Assembly (NCBI GenBank): GCA_019637795.1
Contig: JAHBUY010000002.1
Location: 682,001 to 746,000, forward strand
From: a bacterium
GTDB taxonomy: Bacteria; Desulfobacterota; Binatia; HRBIN30; CADEER01
Direction: 5' to 3'
Length of the DNA: 64,000 nucleotides
Shown: in pieces, positions 25,525 to 34,293 of the stretch
Numbering within the stretch: the first letter of the stretch is position 1
Layout: every line of letters starts with the position of its first letter
Translations under genes and position numbers: made by a program
The notes under the pieces: generated by a model
Told to the model about the DNA's origin: nothing
Seen by the model: only the letters and a program-made list of their open reading frames with translations
The model's database searches: none

Positions 25525-27521
25525 CAGGGCTGGGTGCCTTCCCGCGCCGCCGCGTCCGGCGCGTAGGCGGGCTCGCGCGCCGCCGCCGGCGCCGGCCAGA
25601 TGACGATCAGCGTGCCGAGCGCCAGGGTGATTCCCCCCCAGTAGAGGAAGCCGATGAGCGGGTTGAGGTAGGCGAGGATGGTCGCCATGTGGGTGTCGTC
25701 GTCGTAGCTGCCGAGCACCAGGTAGAGGTCCGATCCGAGGGTGGAGCGGATGGCGACCTCGGTCGTCGGCTGCTCGGGCTTCTTGTAGAAGCGCTTCTCC
25801 GGCTTCAGCGTGTCGACCTGGCGGTCGCCCTGGAAGACGCCGATGTTCGCCATCAGGTAGCTGATGTGCGGCGTGTCGCGCTGTTCGAGCCCATTGTACT
25901 GCAGGGTGTAGTCGCCGATGGCGAAACGCTCGCCCGGGTTCACCGTCACCTGCTTCTCCTGGCGGAAGACCGAGGTGCCGGTGATGGCGACGAAGATCAT
26001 CACCACGCCGAGGTGGATGACGTACCCGCCGTAGCGGCGCTTGTTCTTCACCGTCAGGCGCCACAGGGCCAGCGGCGCCGGCTCGCCCATCATCGCCTGA
26101 CGGGCGCGCATGCCGCGCCAGAACTCGGCGACGATGGTGCCGAGGACGAAGAAGACGAGGGAGAACGCGACCACGGACCAGTAGTTGCCGCCCCCGATCA
26201 CCCAGGTCAGCGCGCCGCCGGCGACGCCGGTGGCCAGCGGCCAGGTGAAGTTGCGCCGCAGGTGTGTCCACGTGGCGCGGCGCCAGGCGATGATCGGTCC
26301 GACGCCCATGAGGAACAGCAGCACCAGGCCGAGCGGCGCGTTGACGCGATTGAAGAACGGCGGTCCGACGGTGATCTTCACGCCGCGCACCGCCTCCGAG
26401 ATCACCGGGAACATGGTGCCCCAGAAGACGGCGAAGGCGATGCCGACCAGGATCAGGTTGTTGAAGAGGAAGGCCGACTCGCGCGACAGCAGCGAGTCGA
26501 GCTCGTTCTCGCTGCGCAGCAGCGGCAGGCGCCACACCAGCAGCCCCAGCGAGATCACCAGGACCACGGCCAGGAAGGAGAGGAAGAACGGCCCCAGGCC
26601 CGACTGGGTGAACGAGTGCACCGAGGAGATGACGCCGCTGCGGGTGAGAAAGGTGCCGAAGATGGTGAGGGCGAAGGTGAGGATGACCAGCACCATGTTC
26701 CACACCTTCAGCATGTTCTTCTTTTCCTGGATCATCACCGAGTGCAGGAAGGCGGTCCCGGTGAGCCAGGGCATGAAGGCGGCGTTCTCGACCGGATCCC
26801 ATGCCCAGTAGCCGCCCCAGCCCAGCACCTCGTACGCCCACAGGGCGCCGAACAGGTTGCCGAGGCTGAGGAAGAACCAGGCGAAGAGCGTCCAGCGGCG
26901 GGTCGATCGGATCCACGTGTCGCCGAGCTTGCCGGTCGCGAGCGCCGCGATGGCGAAGGCGAACGGCACCGACATGCCGACGAAGCCGGTGTAGAGCGAC
27001 GGCGGGTGGATCGTCATCCAGTAGTTCTGCAGCAGCGGGTTGAGGTCGCGGCCCTCCGTCGCCGGCACCGCCAGCGCCTCGAAGGGCGGCGTGATGAACA
27101 CCACCATCAGCAGGAAGAAGGTGGCGATGCCCATCAGCACCGCGGTGACGTACGGCATCAGCTCGCGGTTGCGACGCCGGTTCTGCAGCTCGACGATGGC
27201 GGTGATCGAGGTGAGGATCACCAGCCAGAAGAGCAGCGAGCCCTTCTGGCCGCCCCACAGCGCGGCGACGGTGTAGTAGAGCGGCAGCGTGCTGCTGCTG
27301 TAGGCGGCGACGTACTCGATCCGGAAGTCGTGGATGGCGAGCGCGTGCAGGAGGGTCGCGGCGGCGACCAGCACGCAGCCCCAGACGGCGAAGGCGGCGT
27401 GCTCGCCGCTGGCGACGAGGTCGCGGCGGCGGATCCACACGCCGAGCAGCGAGGTGACGACGGCGTAGATCGCCAGGACGAGTCCGAGGTGCAGAGCGAG
27501 CGGGCCGAGCTCCGGCGTCAT
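25524..27521 (-). CDS. ccmF: Heme lyase CcmF
   Basis: 665 residues with about 14-15 membrane helices. It carries the tryptophan-rich WWD-type heme-handling domain (WGGYWAWDPVENAAFMPWLTG) and conserved periplasmic loops with HPPSLYTGFVGM and THLRRN. CcmF takes heme from CcmE and ligates it to apocytochrome c with CcmH. Length matches the family. It starts 29 bp after ccmE and is coupled to ccmH by TGATG. CcmA-D are not in this window. Confidence 0.95.
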   Translation of the reverse strand: MTPELGPLALHLGLVLAIYAVVTSLLGVWIRRRDLVASGEHAAFAVWGCVLVAAATLLHALAIHDFRIEYVAAYSSSTLPLYYTVAALWGGQKGSLLFWLVILTSITAIVELQNRRRNRELMPYVTAVLMGIATFFLLMVVFITPPFEALAVPATEGRDLNPLLQNYWMTIHPPSLYTGFVGMSVPFAFAIAALATGKLGDTWIRSTRRWTLFAWFFLSLGNLFGALWAYEVLGWGGYWAWDPVENAAFMPWLTGTAFLHSVMIQEKKNMLKVWNMVLVILTFALTIFGTFLTRSGVISSVHSFTQSGLGPFFLSFLAVVLVISLGLLVWRLPLLRSENELDSLLSRESAFLFNNLILVGIAFAVFWGTMFPVISEAVRGVKITVGPPFFNRVNAPLGLVLLFLMGVGPIIAWRRATWTHLRRNFTWPLATGVAGGALTWVIGGGNYWSVVAFSLVFFVLGTIVAEFWRGMRARQAMMGEPAPLALWRLTVKNKRRYGGYVIHLGVVMIFVAITGTSVFRQEKQVTVNPGERFAIGDYTLQYNGLEQRDTPHISYLMANIGVFQGDRQVDTLKPEKRFYKKPEQPTTEVAIRSTLGSDLYLVLGSYDDDTHMATILAYLNPLIGFLYWGGITLALGTLIVIWPAPAAAREPAYAPDAAAREGTQP

Positions 27522-27550
27522 GCGATGCTCCTCACCCCGGGGCCGGCGGA

Positions 27551-27994
27551 TCAGTTGGCCGCAGCCTGCGCCGCTTCACCGGGTTTGGGTTCGTACTTGG
27601 ATGGGCAGCTCGTCATCACCGCGTGCGCCTGCAGCACGCCGTCGACGTAGCGGCCCTCGACGATGACGTCGCGGCCCTCGGCGAACATGTCCGGGACGAC
27701 GCCGGTGTACGCCACCGGGACGGCGCCGGCGACCGGCTCGTGGTCGGGGCCGACGAAGTCGCCGATCGTGAAGCTCATCGCGGTGCCCTTGGCCGTCGTC
27801 TGCTTGCGCAGCGAGCCTTCGGTCACCCGGCCGGCGACGCGCACCGACTCGCCGCCCAGCTCGTGCTGGCGCGGCAGGAACTCGGCGACCTTGAAATAGT
27901 AGCTCGAGGACGTCTGCACGCCGGCGAACATCAGGTAGCCGATGGCCGCCGCCAACAGGCAGGCCCCGATTCCGAACTTCACGGATCGATTCAT
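27551..27994 (-). CDS. ccmE: Heme chaperone CcmE, Cys-type (CxxxY)
   Basis: 147 residues: membrane anchor (about 7-25) and a periplasmic OB-fold domain (VRVAGRVTEGSL...VAYTGVVPDMFAEGRDVIVEG). The residue that covalently binds heme is His in E. coli (HxxxY); here the motif is C130-PSK-Y134, the CxxxY form described in archaea and some bacteria as a variant System I. Heme would attach through a thioether-type bond to this Cys. First gene of the ccmE-F-H-I-like operon. Confidence 0.93.
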   Translation of the reverse strand: MNRSVKFGIGACLLAAAIGYLMFAGVQTSSSYYFKVAEFLPRQHELGGESVRVAGRVTEGSLRKQTTAKGTAMSFTIGDFVGPDHEPVAGAVPVAYTGVVPDMFAEGRDVIVEGRYVDGVLQAHAVMTSCPSKYEPKPGEAAQAAAN

Positions 27995-28094
27995 GGGATC
28001 AGTCGGACGGTAACGGGTTCCCCCATTCGCGGCAAGGGTGAGATGGACGGCGAATGACGCGGATTTTCACGATGGCCGGGCGTGGTGGCGGGCC

Positions 28095-28121
28095 CCGGGG
28101 CGCACCGGGGAGTCGCCCCGG
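28095..28121. terminator. Hairpin in the lpxA/ccmE gap
   Basis: CCGGGGCG (28095-28102) pairs with CGCCCCGG (28114-28121) around an 11-nt loop, 28 bp past the lpxA stop on the minus strand. No T-run. A terminator separating yacG-lpxA from the ccm operon is plausible. Confidence 0.35.
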
Positions 28122-28148
28122 CCGCCGTGATCCGCGGCGGGGGCTCGC

Positions 28149-28946
28149 CTATTCCGCGGCTTCGTCCCGCCCCTGGCGGGGTCCGCGGCAGACGCCGCGG
28201 CTGGAGGCGCGGATGAAGGCGATCAGCTCGGCGACGTCGGCGCCCTGCGGCGCGGCCTCGAGCTCGGCCAGCGCCGCGCGCAGGTTGCGGCGGGTGCGGA
28301 AGAGGATCGCGAAGGCGCGCTGGACGGCGCGGATGCGGTCGGCGGAGAACCCGGCGCGGCGCAGGCCGATGCGGTTCACCGCCCGTACCGTGTGCGTCCA
28401 GTCCATGATCGCGAACGGCGGCACGTCGCGGCTGGTGCGCGAGCCGCCGCGCAGCAGCGCCAGCCGGCCGATGCGCACGTGCTGGTGGACGACGCAGTTG
28501 CCGGAGATGTTGGCGCGATCGCCGACGACGACGTGACCGGCGAGCATGGCGCCGCTCGCCACCAGCACGCCGTTGCCGAGACGGCAGTCGTGGGCGACGT
28601 GGGCGCGGGTGAAGAGGTAGTTGTCGTCGCCCAGCTCGGTGGGGTGGTCCAGCGTCGTCGCGCGGTGGATCTCGGCATGTTCGCGAATCGTGTTGCGGTC
28701 GCCGACGCGCACCCCGGTGGGCCCGCCGCGATAGCTCAGGTCCTGCGGCAGGTGGCCGACCACGGCGCCGTAGTGGATGACGTTGTCGCGCCCGATGCGG
28801 GTGACGCCGCTCAGCACGGCGTGCGCCAGCACCCGCGTGCCGGGGCCGACGACGACCGGCCCGTCGACGATCACGAAGGGGCCGATGTCGGCGCTCGGAT
28901 CGATCTCGGCGCGACCATCGACGATCGCGGTCGGGTGGATCGGCAT
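28149..28946 (-). CDS. lpxA: UDP-N-acetylglucosamine acyltransferase
   Basis: 265-residue left-handed beta-helix acyltransferase. Hexapeptide repeats run from MPIHPTAIVDGRAEIDPSADIG through about residue 190, with the LpxA catalytic His region HVAHDCRLGN and the HRATTLDHPTELGDDNYLFT segment, then the C-terminal helical domain (NRIGLRRAGFSADRIRAVQRAF). It transfers the first acyl chain in lipid A synthesis, showing a Gram-negative envelope. TGATG coupling to yacG. No lpxD/fabZ neighbour, which is unusual for proteobacterial lpxA; a paralogous sugar-acyltransferase is a small possibility. Confidence 0.9.
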   Translation of the reverse strand: MPIHPTAIVDGRAEIDPSADIGPFVIVDGPVVVGPGTRVLAHAVLSGVTRIGRDNVIHYGAVVGHLPQDLSYRGGPTGVRVGDRNTIREHAEIHRATTLDHPTELGDDNYLFTRAHVAHDCRLGNGVLVASGAMLAGHVVVGDRANISGNCVVHQHVRIGRLALLRGGSRTSRDVPPFAIMDWTHTVRAVNRIGLRRAGFSADRIRAVQRAFAILFRTRRNLRAALAELEAAPQGADVAELIAFIRASSRGVCRGPRQGRDEAAE

Positions 28947-29140
28947 CAGCGCGTGGTGGTGCCGGTGTCGTCGTCTTCGCTGATCGCCTCGCCCGGTACG
29001 CGGTAGCGCTCGGCCGCCCAGGCGCCGAGATCCGCCATCCGGCACCGCTCGCTGCAGAACGGCCGGTGCGGGTTGCCGGCCCAGCGCGTCGGCCGACGGC
29101 AGGCGGGACACGGTCGTGCGGGAGGGGACGCGTCGGCCAC
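28946..29140 (-). CDS. yacG: DNA gyrase inhibitor YacG (zinc-binding)
   Basis: 64 residues from a GTG at 29140, with the four-Cys zinc site CPAC...FCSERCRMADLGAWAAERYRVPGE characteristic of YacG. It binds GyrB and inhibits gyrase in E. coli. Too short for many gene finders and easily miscalled from an upstream Met. Its stop overlaps the lpxA start. Confidence 0.9.
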   Translation of the reverse strand: MADASPPARPCPACRRPTRWAGNPHRPFCSERCRMADLGAWAAERYRVPGEAISEDDDTGTTTR

Positions 29141-29223
29141 GGCGCGCCGACGATAGGAGCGCGCTGCCGGCGATGCAACCGCTCCGTCCGGCGCCACTCT
29201 GTCCTCGATGTGGCAGAAATACG

Positions 29224-29368
29224 TTCACCACGGAGGCACGGAGACACGGAGGAACCTGGACGAGAGAGGGTTCGGGAGCGAGATCCGCAACGCCATCAGC
29301 AATGGCCATGGGGATCGCGCGGCCATTCCCATGCTCCGCCCTCCGTGTCTCCGTGCCTCCGTGGTGAA
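29224..29368. repeat. Foldback repeat with 29-bp perfect inverted ends
   Basis: Left arm 29224-29252 begins TTCACCACGGAGGCACGGAG; right arm 29340-29368 is its exact complement. The 87-bp centre has no gene. The CACGGAGGCACGGAGACACGGAG motif is a repeat type seen widely in environmental genomes; mobility by an unknown transposase is presumed. It sits between yacG and the ClC gene, where it could also act as a bidirectional terminator. A degenerate relative occurs at 46751-46800. Confidence 0.8.
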
Positions 29369-29385
29369 GCTTCCGACTCGGGACA

Positions 29386-30984
29386 CTAGATGCCGGCGCC
29401 GTGGCGAAGCAGCGAGACCGCGGCGCCGGCGTCGGGGGCGACGATCACGCTGACGCGGTCGCCGGCCTCGACGACGGTGTCGGCGGTCGGCACCAGCGTC
29501 GCGCCGGCGCGTTCGATCGACACCACCAGGCAGCCGGCGGGCAGCGCCAGGTCGCGCACCCGCCGCCCGTCGAACGGCGCTCCGCCCGCCACCGCCAGCT
29601 CCAGCAGCAGCGGCTGCGCCAATCGCTCGTGCTGGCGCGCGGCGCGCAGCTCGCGCGCGAGCAATGCCTGGTAGATCGGCGGCTCGCGCACGTATTCGGC
29701 GACGCCGTAGGCGACGGCGGAGGCGAGCGCGAGCGGCAGCACCAGCGCATATTGACCGGTCATCTCCACCATCAGCACGATGCCGGTCAGCGGGGCGCGC
29801 ACGACGGCCGCGAAGTAGGCCGCCATGCCGACCACGGCGACGGCGCGGAGGTCGTTGCTCGACAGCGCGAGCAGCGTGTCCGTACCGGCGGCGATCGCCA
29901 GGCCGAGCGCGGCGCCGAGGATCAGCATCGGGGCGAAGATGCCACCCGGCGCTCCGCTGCCGTATCCAGCGAGCGTGAGGAGGAAGCGGCTGGCGAAGAG
30001 CGCCGCCAGCGCCAGGAGCCCCATCTCGCCCGTCAGCATGCGCTCCAGCACCGGCGCGCCGGTGCCGACCACGTCGGGCGCGAACCACAGCGCGAGCCCG
30101 GTGAGCAGGCCGGCGAGCGCCGCCGGCGCCACGGCGAAGCGCGCCCGCAGGCGGTCGGCGAGATCGAGGCTGGCGAGCAGGCCGCGGTTGAAGAGGACGC
30201 CGAATCCGGCGGCCACCAGGCCGATGATGCCCGCCAGCGGCAGCAGGTCGAGCTCCGGGATGGCGTCGATCGCGACGTGGAACACCGGCGTCTGCCCGAG
30301 CAGCAGGCGGGCGATGATGTCGGCGGTCACGGAGGCGGCGAGGGTGGCCGCGAAGACGTTGGCGCCGAAGTCGCGCTGCACTTCCTCGAGCACGAACACC
30401 AACCCGGCGAGCGGCGCGTTGAACGCCGCCGACAGCCCGGCGCCGGCGCCGGCCGCCACCAGGGTGCGGCGTTCGCGCGGCGTGCAGCGCAGCCAGCCGC
30501 CGACGATCTGGCCGACGGCGCCGCCCATCTGCACCGTCGGCCCCTCGCGGCCGAGCGCCAGGCCGCTGCCGATGGCGAGCAGGCCACCGGCGAACTTGAC
30601 CGCCAGCACCCGCGGCCCGACGAGCTGGCGCAGGTGGTCGAGCACCGCCTTGAGGTGCGGGATGCCGCTGCCGGCCGCTTCCGGGGCCCAGCGGCTCACC
30701 AGCGCCACCGACAGCACGGCGCCGCCGACGGCCAGCGCCAGCGGGATAAAGATGCCGCGCCACCCCATCGCATGGGCGTCGGCCACGACCGTGCCACGCC
30801 ACCATTCGGCCCAGTGGAGCGCCCAGCGAAAGGCGACCGCGATCAGACCCGCGGTCACCCCGACCACGAGCGCGCGCGGCAACTGGCGGCGGCGCATCTC
30901 GTGGCTGCGCGACAGGTCGCCGATCCGCCGCTCGACGACGGTCGCGCTCGGTTCGGAGGTGTGGGGTTGGCTGGTCTCGGACAC
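29386..30984 (-). CDS. ClC-family chloride channel/transporter with TrkA-C domain
   Basis: 532 residues from GTG 30984. The ClC signature motifs are all present: GSGIPHLKAV, GREGPTVQMGG (gating glutamate kept, so H+/Cl- antiport is possible) and GSGAPGGIFAPML. About 16-18 membrane helices. The C-terminus (about 450-532) is a TrkA-C/RCK_C-like ligand domain (RVRDLALPAGCLVVSIERAG...VEAGDRVSVIV). Alternative starts exist downstream (MRRRQ). Single gene, divergent from the exosortase pair. Confidence 0.88.
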   Translation of the reverse strand: MSETSQPHTSEPSATVVERRIGDLSRSHEMRRRQLPRALVVGVTAGLIAVAFRWALHWAEWWRGTVVADAHAMGWRGIFIPLALAVGGAVLSVALVSRWAPEAAGSGIPHLKAVLDHLRQLVGPRVLAVKFAGGLLAIGSGLALGREGPTVQMGGAVGQIVGGWLRCTPRERRTLVAAGAGAGLSAAFNAPLAGLVFVLEEVQRDFGANVFAATLAASVTADIIARLLLGQTPVFHVAIDAIPELDLLPLAGIIGLVAAGFGVLFNRGLLASLDLADRLRARFAVAPAALAGLLTGLALWFAPDVVGTGAPVLERMLTGEMGLLALAALFASRFLLTLAGYGSGAPGGIFAPMLILGAALGLAIAAGTDTLLALSSNDLRAVAVVGMAAYFAAVVRAPLTGIVLMVEMTGQYALVLPLALASAVAYGVAEYVREPPIYQALLARELRAARQHERLAQPLLLELAVAGGAPFDGRRVRDLALPAGCLVVSIERAGATLVPTADTVVEAGDRVSVIVAPDAGAAVSLLRHGAGI

Positions 30985-31168
30985 GGGGCCGGGAGCGAGC
31001 GCGCCGATCGGGCGAGTCAGGCGCCGCCACCTCTTACCCCGCGGCGCGGCGGCAACAAACCCGACCGCGCGGGGCCAGCGCGTCGTCGCCACCGGCGGCC
31101 TGAGGCTTCCTCGCCGTCCGTCGTCGATGGCGCCCGCCCCGGGGACCCGCTACAGTGCCGCCGTTCGC

Positions 31169-31717
31169 ATGGCCCACCGCGCCCCGACCGCTTCCGTGCA
31201 CGCCGCGGGTCAGCGTCCGCCGACCTTCTCCGGCTTCGTCCTGCGCCTGCTCGCCTACCTCTTCCTCGCCAGCCTGGCGTTCTCGATCGGCGAGCTGCAC
31301 CTGCACATGCGGCCGATCCAGACGGCGATGGCCGCCGCGGTGACGGTGATGGCGAACCTGTTCGGCGCCAGCGCCAGCGTCTCCGGCACGATCATCTCGA
31401 CGCCGCACAACGCCCTCGAGATCAACCACGAGTGCACCGGCGTCTTCGTGCTGCTGGTCTACGCCATGTTCGTCCTCGCCTATCCCGCGAGCTGGGCGCA
31501 GCGCCTGCGCGGCATGGCGATCGGCTTCGTCACCCTGACGGCCATCAATCTGGTGCGGCTGGCGGCGCTGACGGTGATCGCGAGCGAGCTCCCGGACTGG
31601 TTCGCGTACTTCCACGAATACTTCTTCCAGGGGCTGTTCATCGCGCTGCTGGCGGTGCTGGCGTCGCTGTGGACCGAACAGGTGCGCCGTGCGGCCGTCC
31701 GCCAGCTTCCTGGCTAA
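31169..31717 (+). CDS. Exosortase/archaeosortase family protein
   Basis: 182 residues, polytopic. It carries the exosortase catalytic triad: C89 in NHECTGVFVLLVYAMF, R130 in AINLVRLAAL and H149 in YFHEYFFQGL, in the usual order within membrane segments. Exosortases cleave PEP-CTERM-like C-terminal sorting signals of exported proteins. The size is that of compact single-domain types such as XrtH. The next gene overlaps by 29 bp and is a putative accessory. No CTERM substrate was seen in the window. Confidence 0.85.
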   Translation: MAHRAPTASVHAAGQRPPTFSGFVLRLLAYLFLASLAFSIGELHLHMRPIQTAMAAAVTVMANLFGASASVSGTIISTPHNALEINHECTGVFVLLVYAMFVLAYPASWAQRLRGMAIGFVTLTAINLVRLAALTVIASELPDWFAYFHEYFFQGLFIALLAVLASLWTEQVRRAAVRQLPG

Positions 31718-32279
31718 GGTGCTCGCCCTGGTGGGCGTGCTGTTCGCGCTGTGGTCGTTCGCCGGCGTCGGCGACCTCTACGGCCGCGCCGTGGTGGCCC
31801 TCGCCCAGCCGCTGATGCGCCTGGCGAGCGGCTTCGACGTGGCGCGCGTCGAGGCGACGCCGCGCGGCCTCGACGTCGTCATCCGCCGCGGCGACATCGA
31901 GGAGGTGATGCCATTCCAGCCGCGCGAGCTGTTCTCCGGCGTCATCACCTTCCTCGCCCTGGTCGGCGCGTCGAGCATGGTCGGCCGGGCGCGCCGGTTG
32001 CGCGCCGCCGGCATCGGGCTGGGCGCGCTGTTCGTGTTCCACATGGGGCTGATCGTGCTCGGTCCCTACATGACCGGGCATCCGCAGGCCGCGCTCGGCG
32101 TCGTCTGGATGCGCCGCATCAACAGCGTGATCAACGTCTTCTACGGTTTCTACGGGCTGGTCGGCTTCGCCGCTCTGCCCTTCCTGCTGTGGTGGGTGCT
32201 GGTGCAGCGCGAGGCGCCGGCCGAGGCCGAGCCGCCTAGTCGCGAAGCCCGTCCAGGAACGCGATCAACTCGCGGTTGA
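31689..32279 (+). CDS. Exosortase-associated membrane protein
   Basis: 196 residues with three or four membrane segments (about 7-27, 83-98, 108-128, 150-172) separated by a periplasmic loop (RVEATPRGLDVVIRRGDIEEVMPF). It starts within the exosortase gene, so the two are co-translated, as for the membrane proteins that accompany XrtH-type exosortases. No catalytic motif. Its 3' end overlaps the convergent epoxide hydrolase-like gene by 44 bp. Confidence 0.7.
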   Translation: MRPSASFLAKVLALVGVLFALWSFAGVGDLYGRAVVALAQPLMRLASGFDVARVEATPRGLDVVIRRGDIEEVMPFQPRELFSGVITFLALVGASSMVGRARRLRAAGIGLGALFVFHMGLIVLGPYMTGHPQAALGVVWMRRINSVINVFYGFYGLVGFAALPFLLWWVLVQREAPAEAEPPSREARPGTRSTRG

Positions 32280-33201
32280 CCTCGTCCGGCCGCTCCTGCT
32301 GGGTCCAGTGGCCGCAGTCGCGGACGAGATGGATCTTGCGCAGGTGCGGTACCCAGTCGCGCATGCCCGCCGCGAGCTCGGGGCGCAGCACCGGATCGAG
32401 CTCGGCGGTGATCATCAGCGCCGGCGCCATCACCTTGGCGCCCTGCAGATAGGCGGTCAGCTCCCAGTTGCGGTCGAAGTTGCGATACCAGTTGAGGCCG
32501 CCGCGGAAGCCCGTTCTGCGGAAGGTGTCGACGTAGACCGCGAAGTCGTCGGCGGTGAGGAAGTCGCCGTGCGGCGCCGCCGGCAGCCGGTCGAGCAATC
32601 CGCCGGTGTTCGGACCCAACGCCCGCGGCCCCGCCGCCAACAGCGCCTCGAGGCGCGCGCGGTCCGGCGACTGGAAGAAGCCGGCGAGGGTGCGCGCCGG
32701 ATCGGCGTCGAGCTCCGCTTCGGCGATGCCGGGCTGTTGGAAGTAGAGGATGTAGTGGAAGGAGCCCTGCGCCATCGCGCCCATGAGCGCCGTCGGCGCC
32801 ATCGGCGGCCGTGGGAAGAAGGGCGTGTTGATGCCGACGACCCCGGCGACGCGATGCGGCGCCAGTTGCGCCATCCCCCAGGCGACGGATCCGCCCCAGT
32901 CGTGTCCGACCACCACCACCCGCTCGATCGCCAGCGCGTCGAGCATCCCCGTCAGGTCGCCGACGAGATGGTGGATCGTGTACGCCTCGACCGGCTCGGG
33001 CGCGCTGGTGCCACCGTAGCCGCGCTGATCGGGGGCGATGGCGCGGTACCCCGCAGCGGCCAGGGCCCGCATCTGGTGGCGCCACGAATACCAGAGCTCG
33101 GGGAAGCCATGGCAGAAGAGCACCGGGGTGCCGGCGCCCGCCTCGGCGACGTGCATCGAGATGCCGTTGGTGTCGATCTGCTGGTGCGTGAAGTCGGACA
33201 T
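32236..33201 (-). CDS. Alpha/beta hydrolase, epoxide hydrolase-like
   Basis: 321-residue alpha/beta hydrolase with HGFPELWYSWRHQ (31-43), nucleophile elbow GHDWGGSVAWG (Asp101) and terminal CGHWTQQERPDEVN supplying the catalytic His. The HGFPE plus HDWGG pattern with an Asp nucleophile is typical of epoxide hydrolases and related haloalkane dehalogenases. It probably opens an epoxide in xenobiotic or fatty-acid metabolism. Next to a luciferase-like oxidoreductase on the same strand. Confidence 0.88.
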   Translation of the reverse strand: MSDFTHQQIDTNGISMHVAEAGAGTPVLFCHGFPELWYSWRHQMRALAAAGYRAIAPDQRGYGGTSAPEPVEAYTIHHLVGDLTGMLDALAIERVVVVGHDWGGSVAWGMAQLAPHRVAGVVGINTPFFPRPPMAPTALMGAMAQGSFHYILYFQQPGIAEAELDADPARTLAGFFQSPDRARLEALLAAGPRALGPNTGGLLDRLPAAPHGDFLTADDFAVYVDTFRRTGFRGGLNWYRNFDRNWELTAYLQGAKVMAPALMITAELDPVLRPELAAGMRDWVPHLRKIHLVRDCGHWTQQERPDEVNRELIAFLDGLRD

Positions 33202-33284
33202 CCGGTCTTCAAAGCAGACGACGGCGGTGCCGTGCCAGCGCCGACGGCGCGGCGGACTCCCCCGGCGCCGGCACGGCCTGCGGG

Positions 33285-34187
33285 TCAGTCGAACGCCGCG
33301 AGCATCTCCTGCAGCGCGTCCATCTGGCCGCCGCGGGTGGAGGAGGGAACGAGGATCGGAGTGGTGACGCCGGCGGCGCGCCAGGCCTCGACGCCCTCGC
33401 GGATGCGCGCCACGGAACCGAAGAGGGTGACGTCGTCGAGCCAGCGTTCGCTCATCAGCGACGGGATGTCGTCCGTCCGCCGCTCGGCGATGGCTCGCTG
33501 GATGGCGTGCATCTCGTCCCCGTAGCCGGCTTCGATCCAGTACCGCTGGTAGTTCGGGAGCTGCACGTAGCCGCGCAGCACGCGCCGCATCACGGCGGCG
33601 CCGGCGGCGCGGTCGTCGGTGACGCAGGTCGGGATCATGTTGCCGATGAAGAAGGACGCCCGCCGCGCGGTCGCCGGCAGCGCCTGCAGCGAGGCGGGCA
33701 TGTGCGAGCGCGCCGCGTTCGCCCACACCGCGCCGTCGGCCAGCTCGCCGGCCAGCCCCACCATGGGACGGCGGAGCGCGGCGAGGACGATCGGCGGCAG
33801 GTCGCCGGTGCGGGCGGCGCCGGCCCGCAGATCGGCCACGAAGCGGCGCATGTCGGCGAGCGGCTTGCCGGTCTGCACGCCGAGCCAGGCGTTGGTCGGG
33901 GCGTGGCTGACACCGACTCCGAAGCGGAAGCGGCCGCCGCTGATCTCGTGGATGAAGGCCGCGGTCTGGGCGAAGTCGTAGGCGTGGCGGGTGTAGATGT
34001 TGGCGATGCTGGTGCCGAGCTCGATGTGGCGCGTGACCAGCGCCAGCGCCTCGCAGAGCGCCAGCCCGTCGCCGAAGCTGGGGCAGTAGAGGCCGGCGAA
34101 GCCGCGGCGCTCGATCTCCTGCGCCAGGTCGATGGTCGCCCGCCGGCGGCCGGGCACGGCGGCGAAACTGAGAGCGGGTTTCGTCAT
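33285..34187 (-). CDS. LLM-class (F420/FMN luciferase-like) oxidoreductase
   Basis: 300-residue TIM-barrel flavin/F420-dependent oxidoreductase of the bacterial luciferase superfamily: CPSFGDGLALCEALALVTRHIELGTSI, RFRFGVGVSHAPTN and the C-terminal VARIREGVEAWRAAGVTTPIL typical of mycobacterial LLM-F420 enzymes. The deazaflavin or FMN requirement cannot be decided by eye. It lies upstream of the epoxide hydrolase-like gene on the same strand (83-bp gap); the pair may serve oxidative degradation of a lipophilic compound. Confidence 0.83.
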   Translation of the reverse strand: MTKPALSFAAVPGRRRATIDLAQEIERRGFAGLYCPSFGDGLALCEALALVTRHIELGTSIANIYTRHAYDFAQTAAFIHEISGGRFRFGVGVSHAPTNAWLGVQTGKPLADMRRFVADLRAGAARTGDLPPIVLAALRRPMVGLAGELADGAVWANAARSHMPASLQALPATARRASFFIGNMIPTCVTDDRAAGAAVMRRVLRGYVQLPNYQRYWIEAGYGDEMHAIQRAIAERRTDDIPSLMSERWLDDVTLFGSVARIREGVEAWRAAGVTTPILVPSSTRGGQMDALQEMLAAFD

Positions 34188-34293
34188 GCCGCGCCCGCTA
34201 GCACGCGAACGCGCCGGCCGGCGAGCGGCTGCCCGTCCGCGCGCCGGAGGCCATTGCCAGGCCGCGACCGCCATGGGAGAAGAGGAGGCGAAA

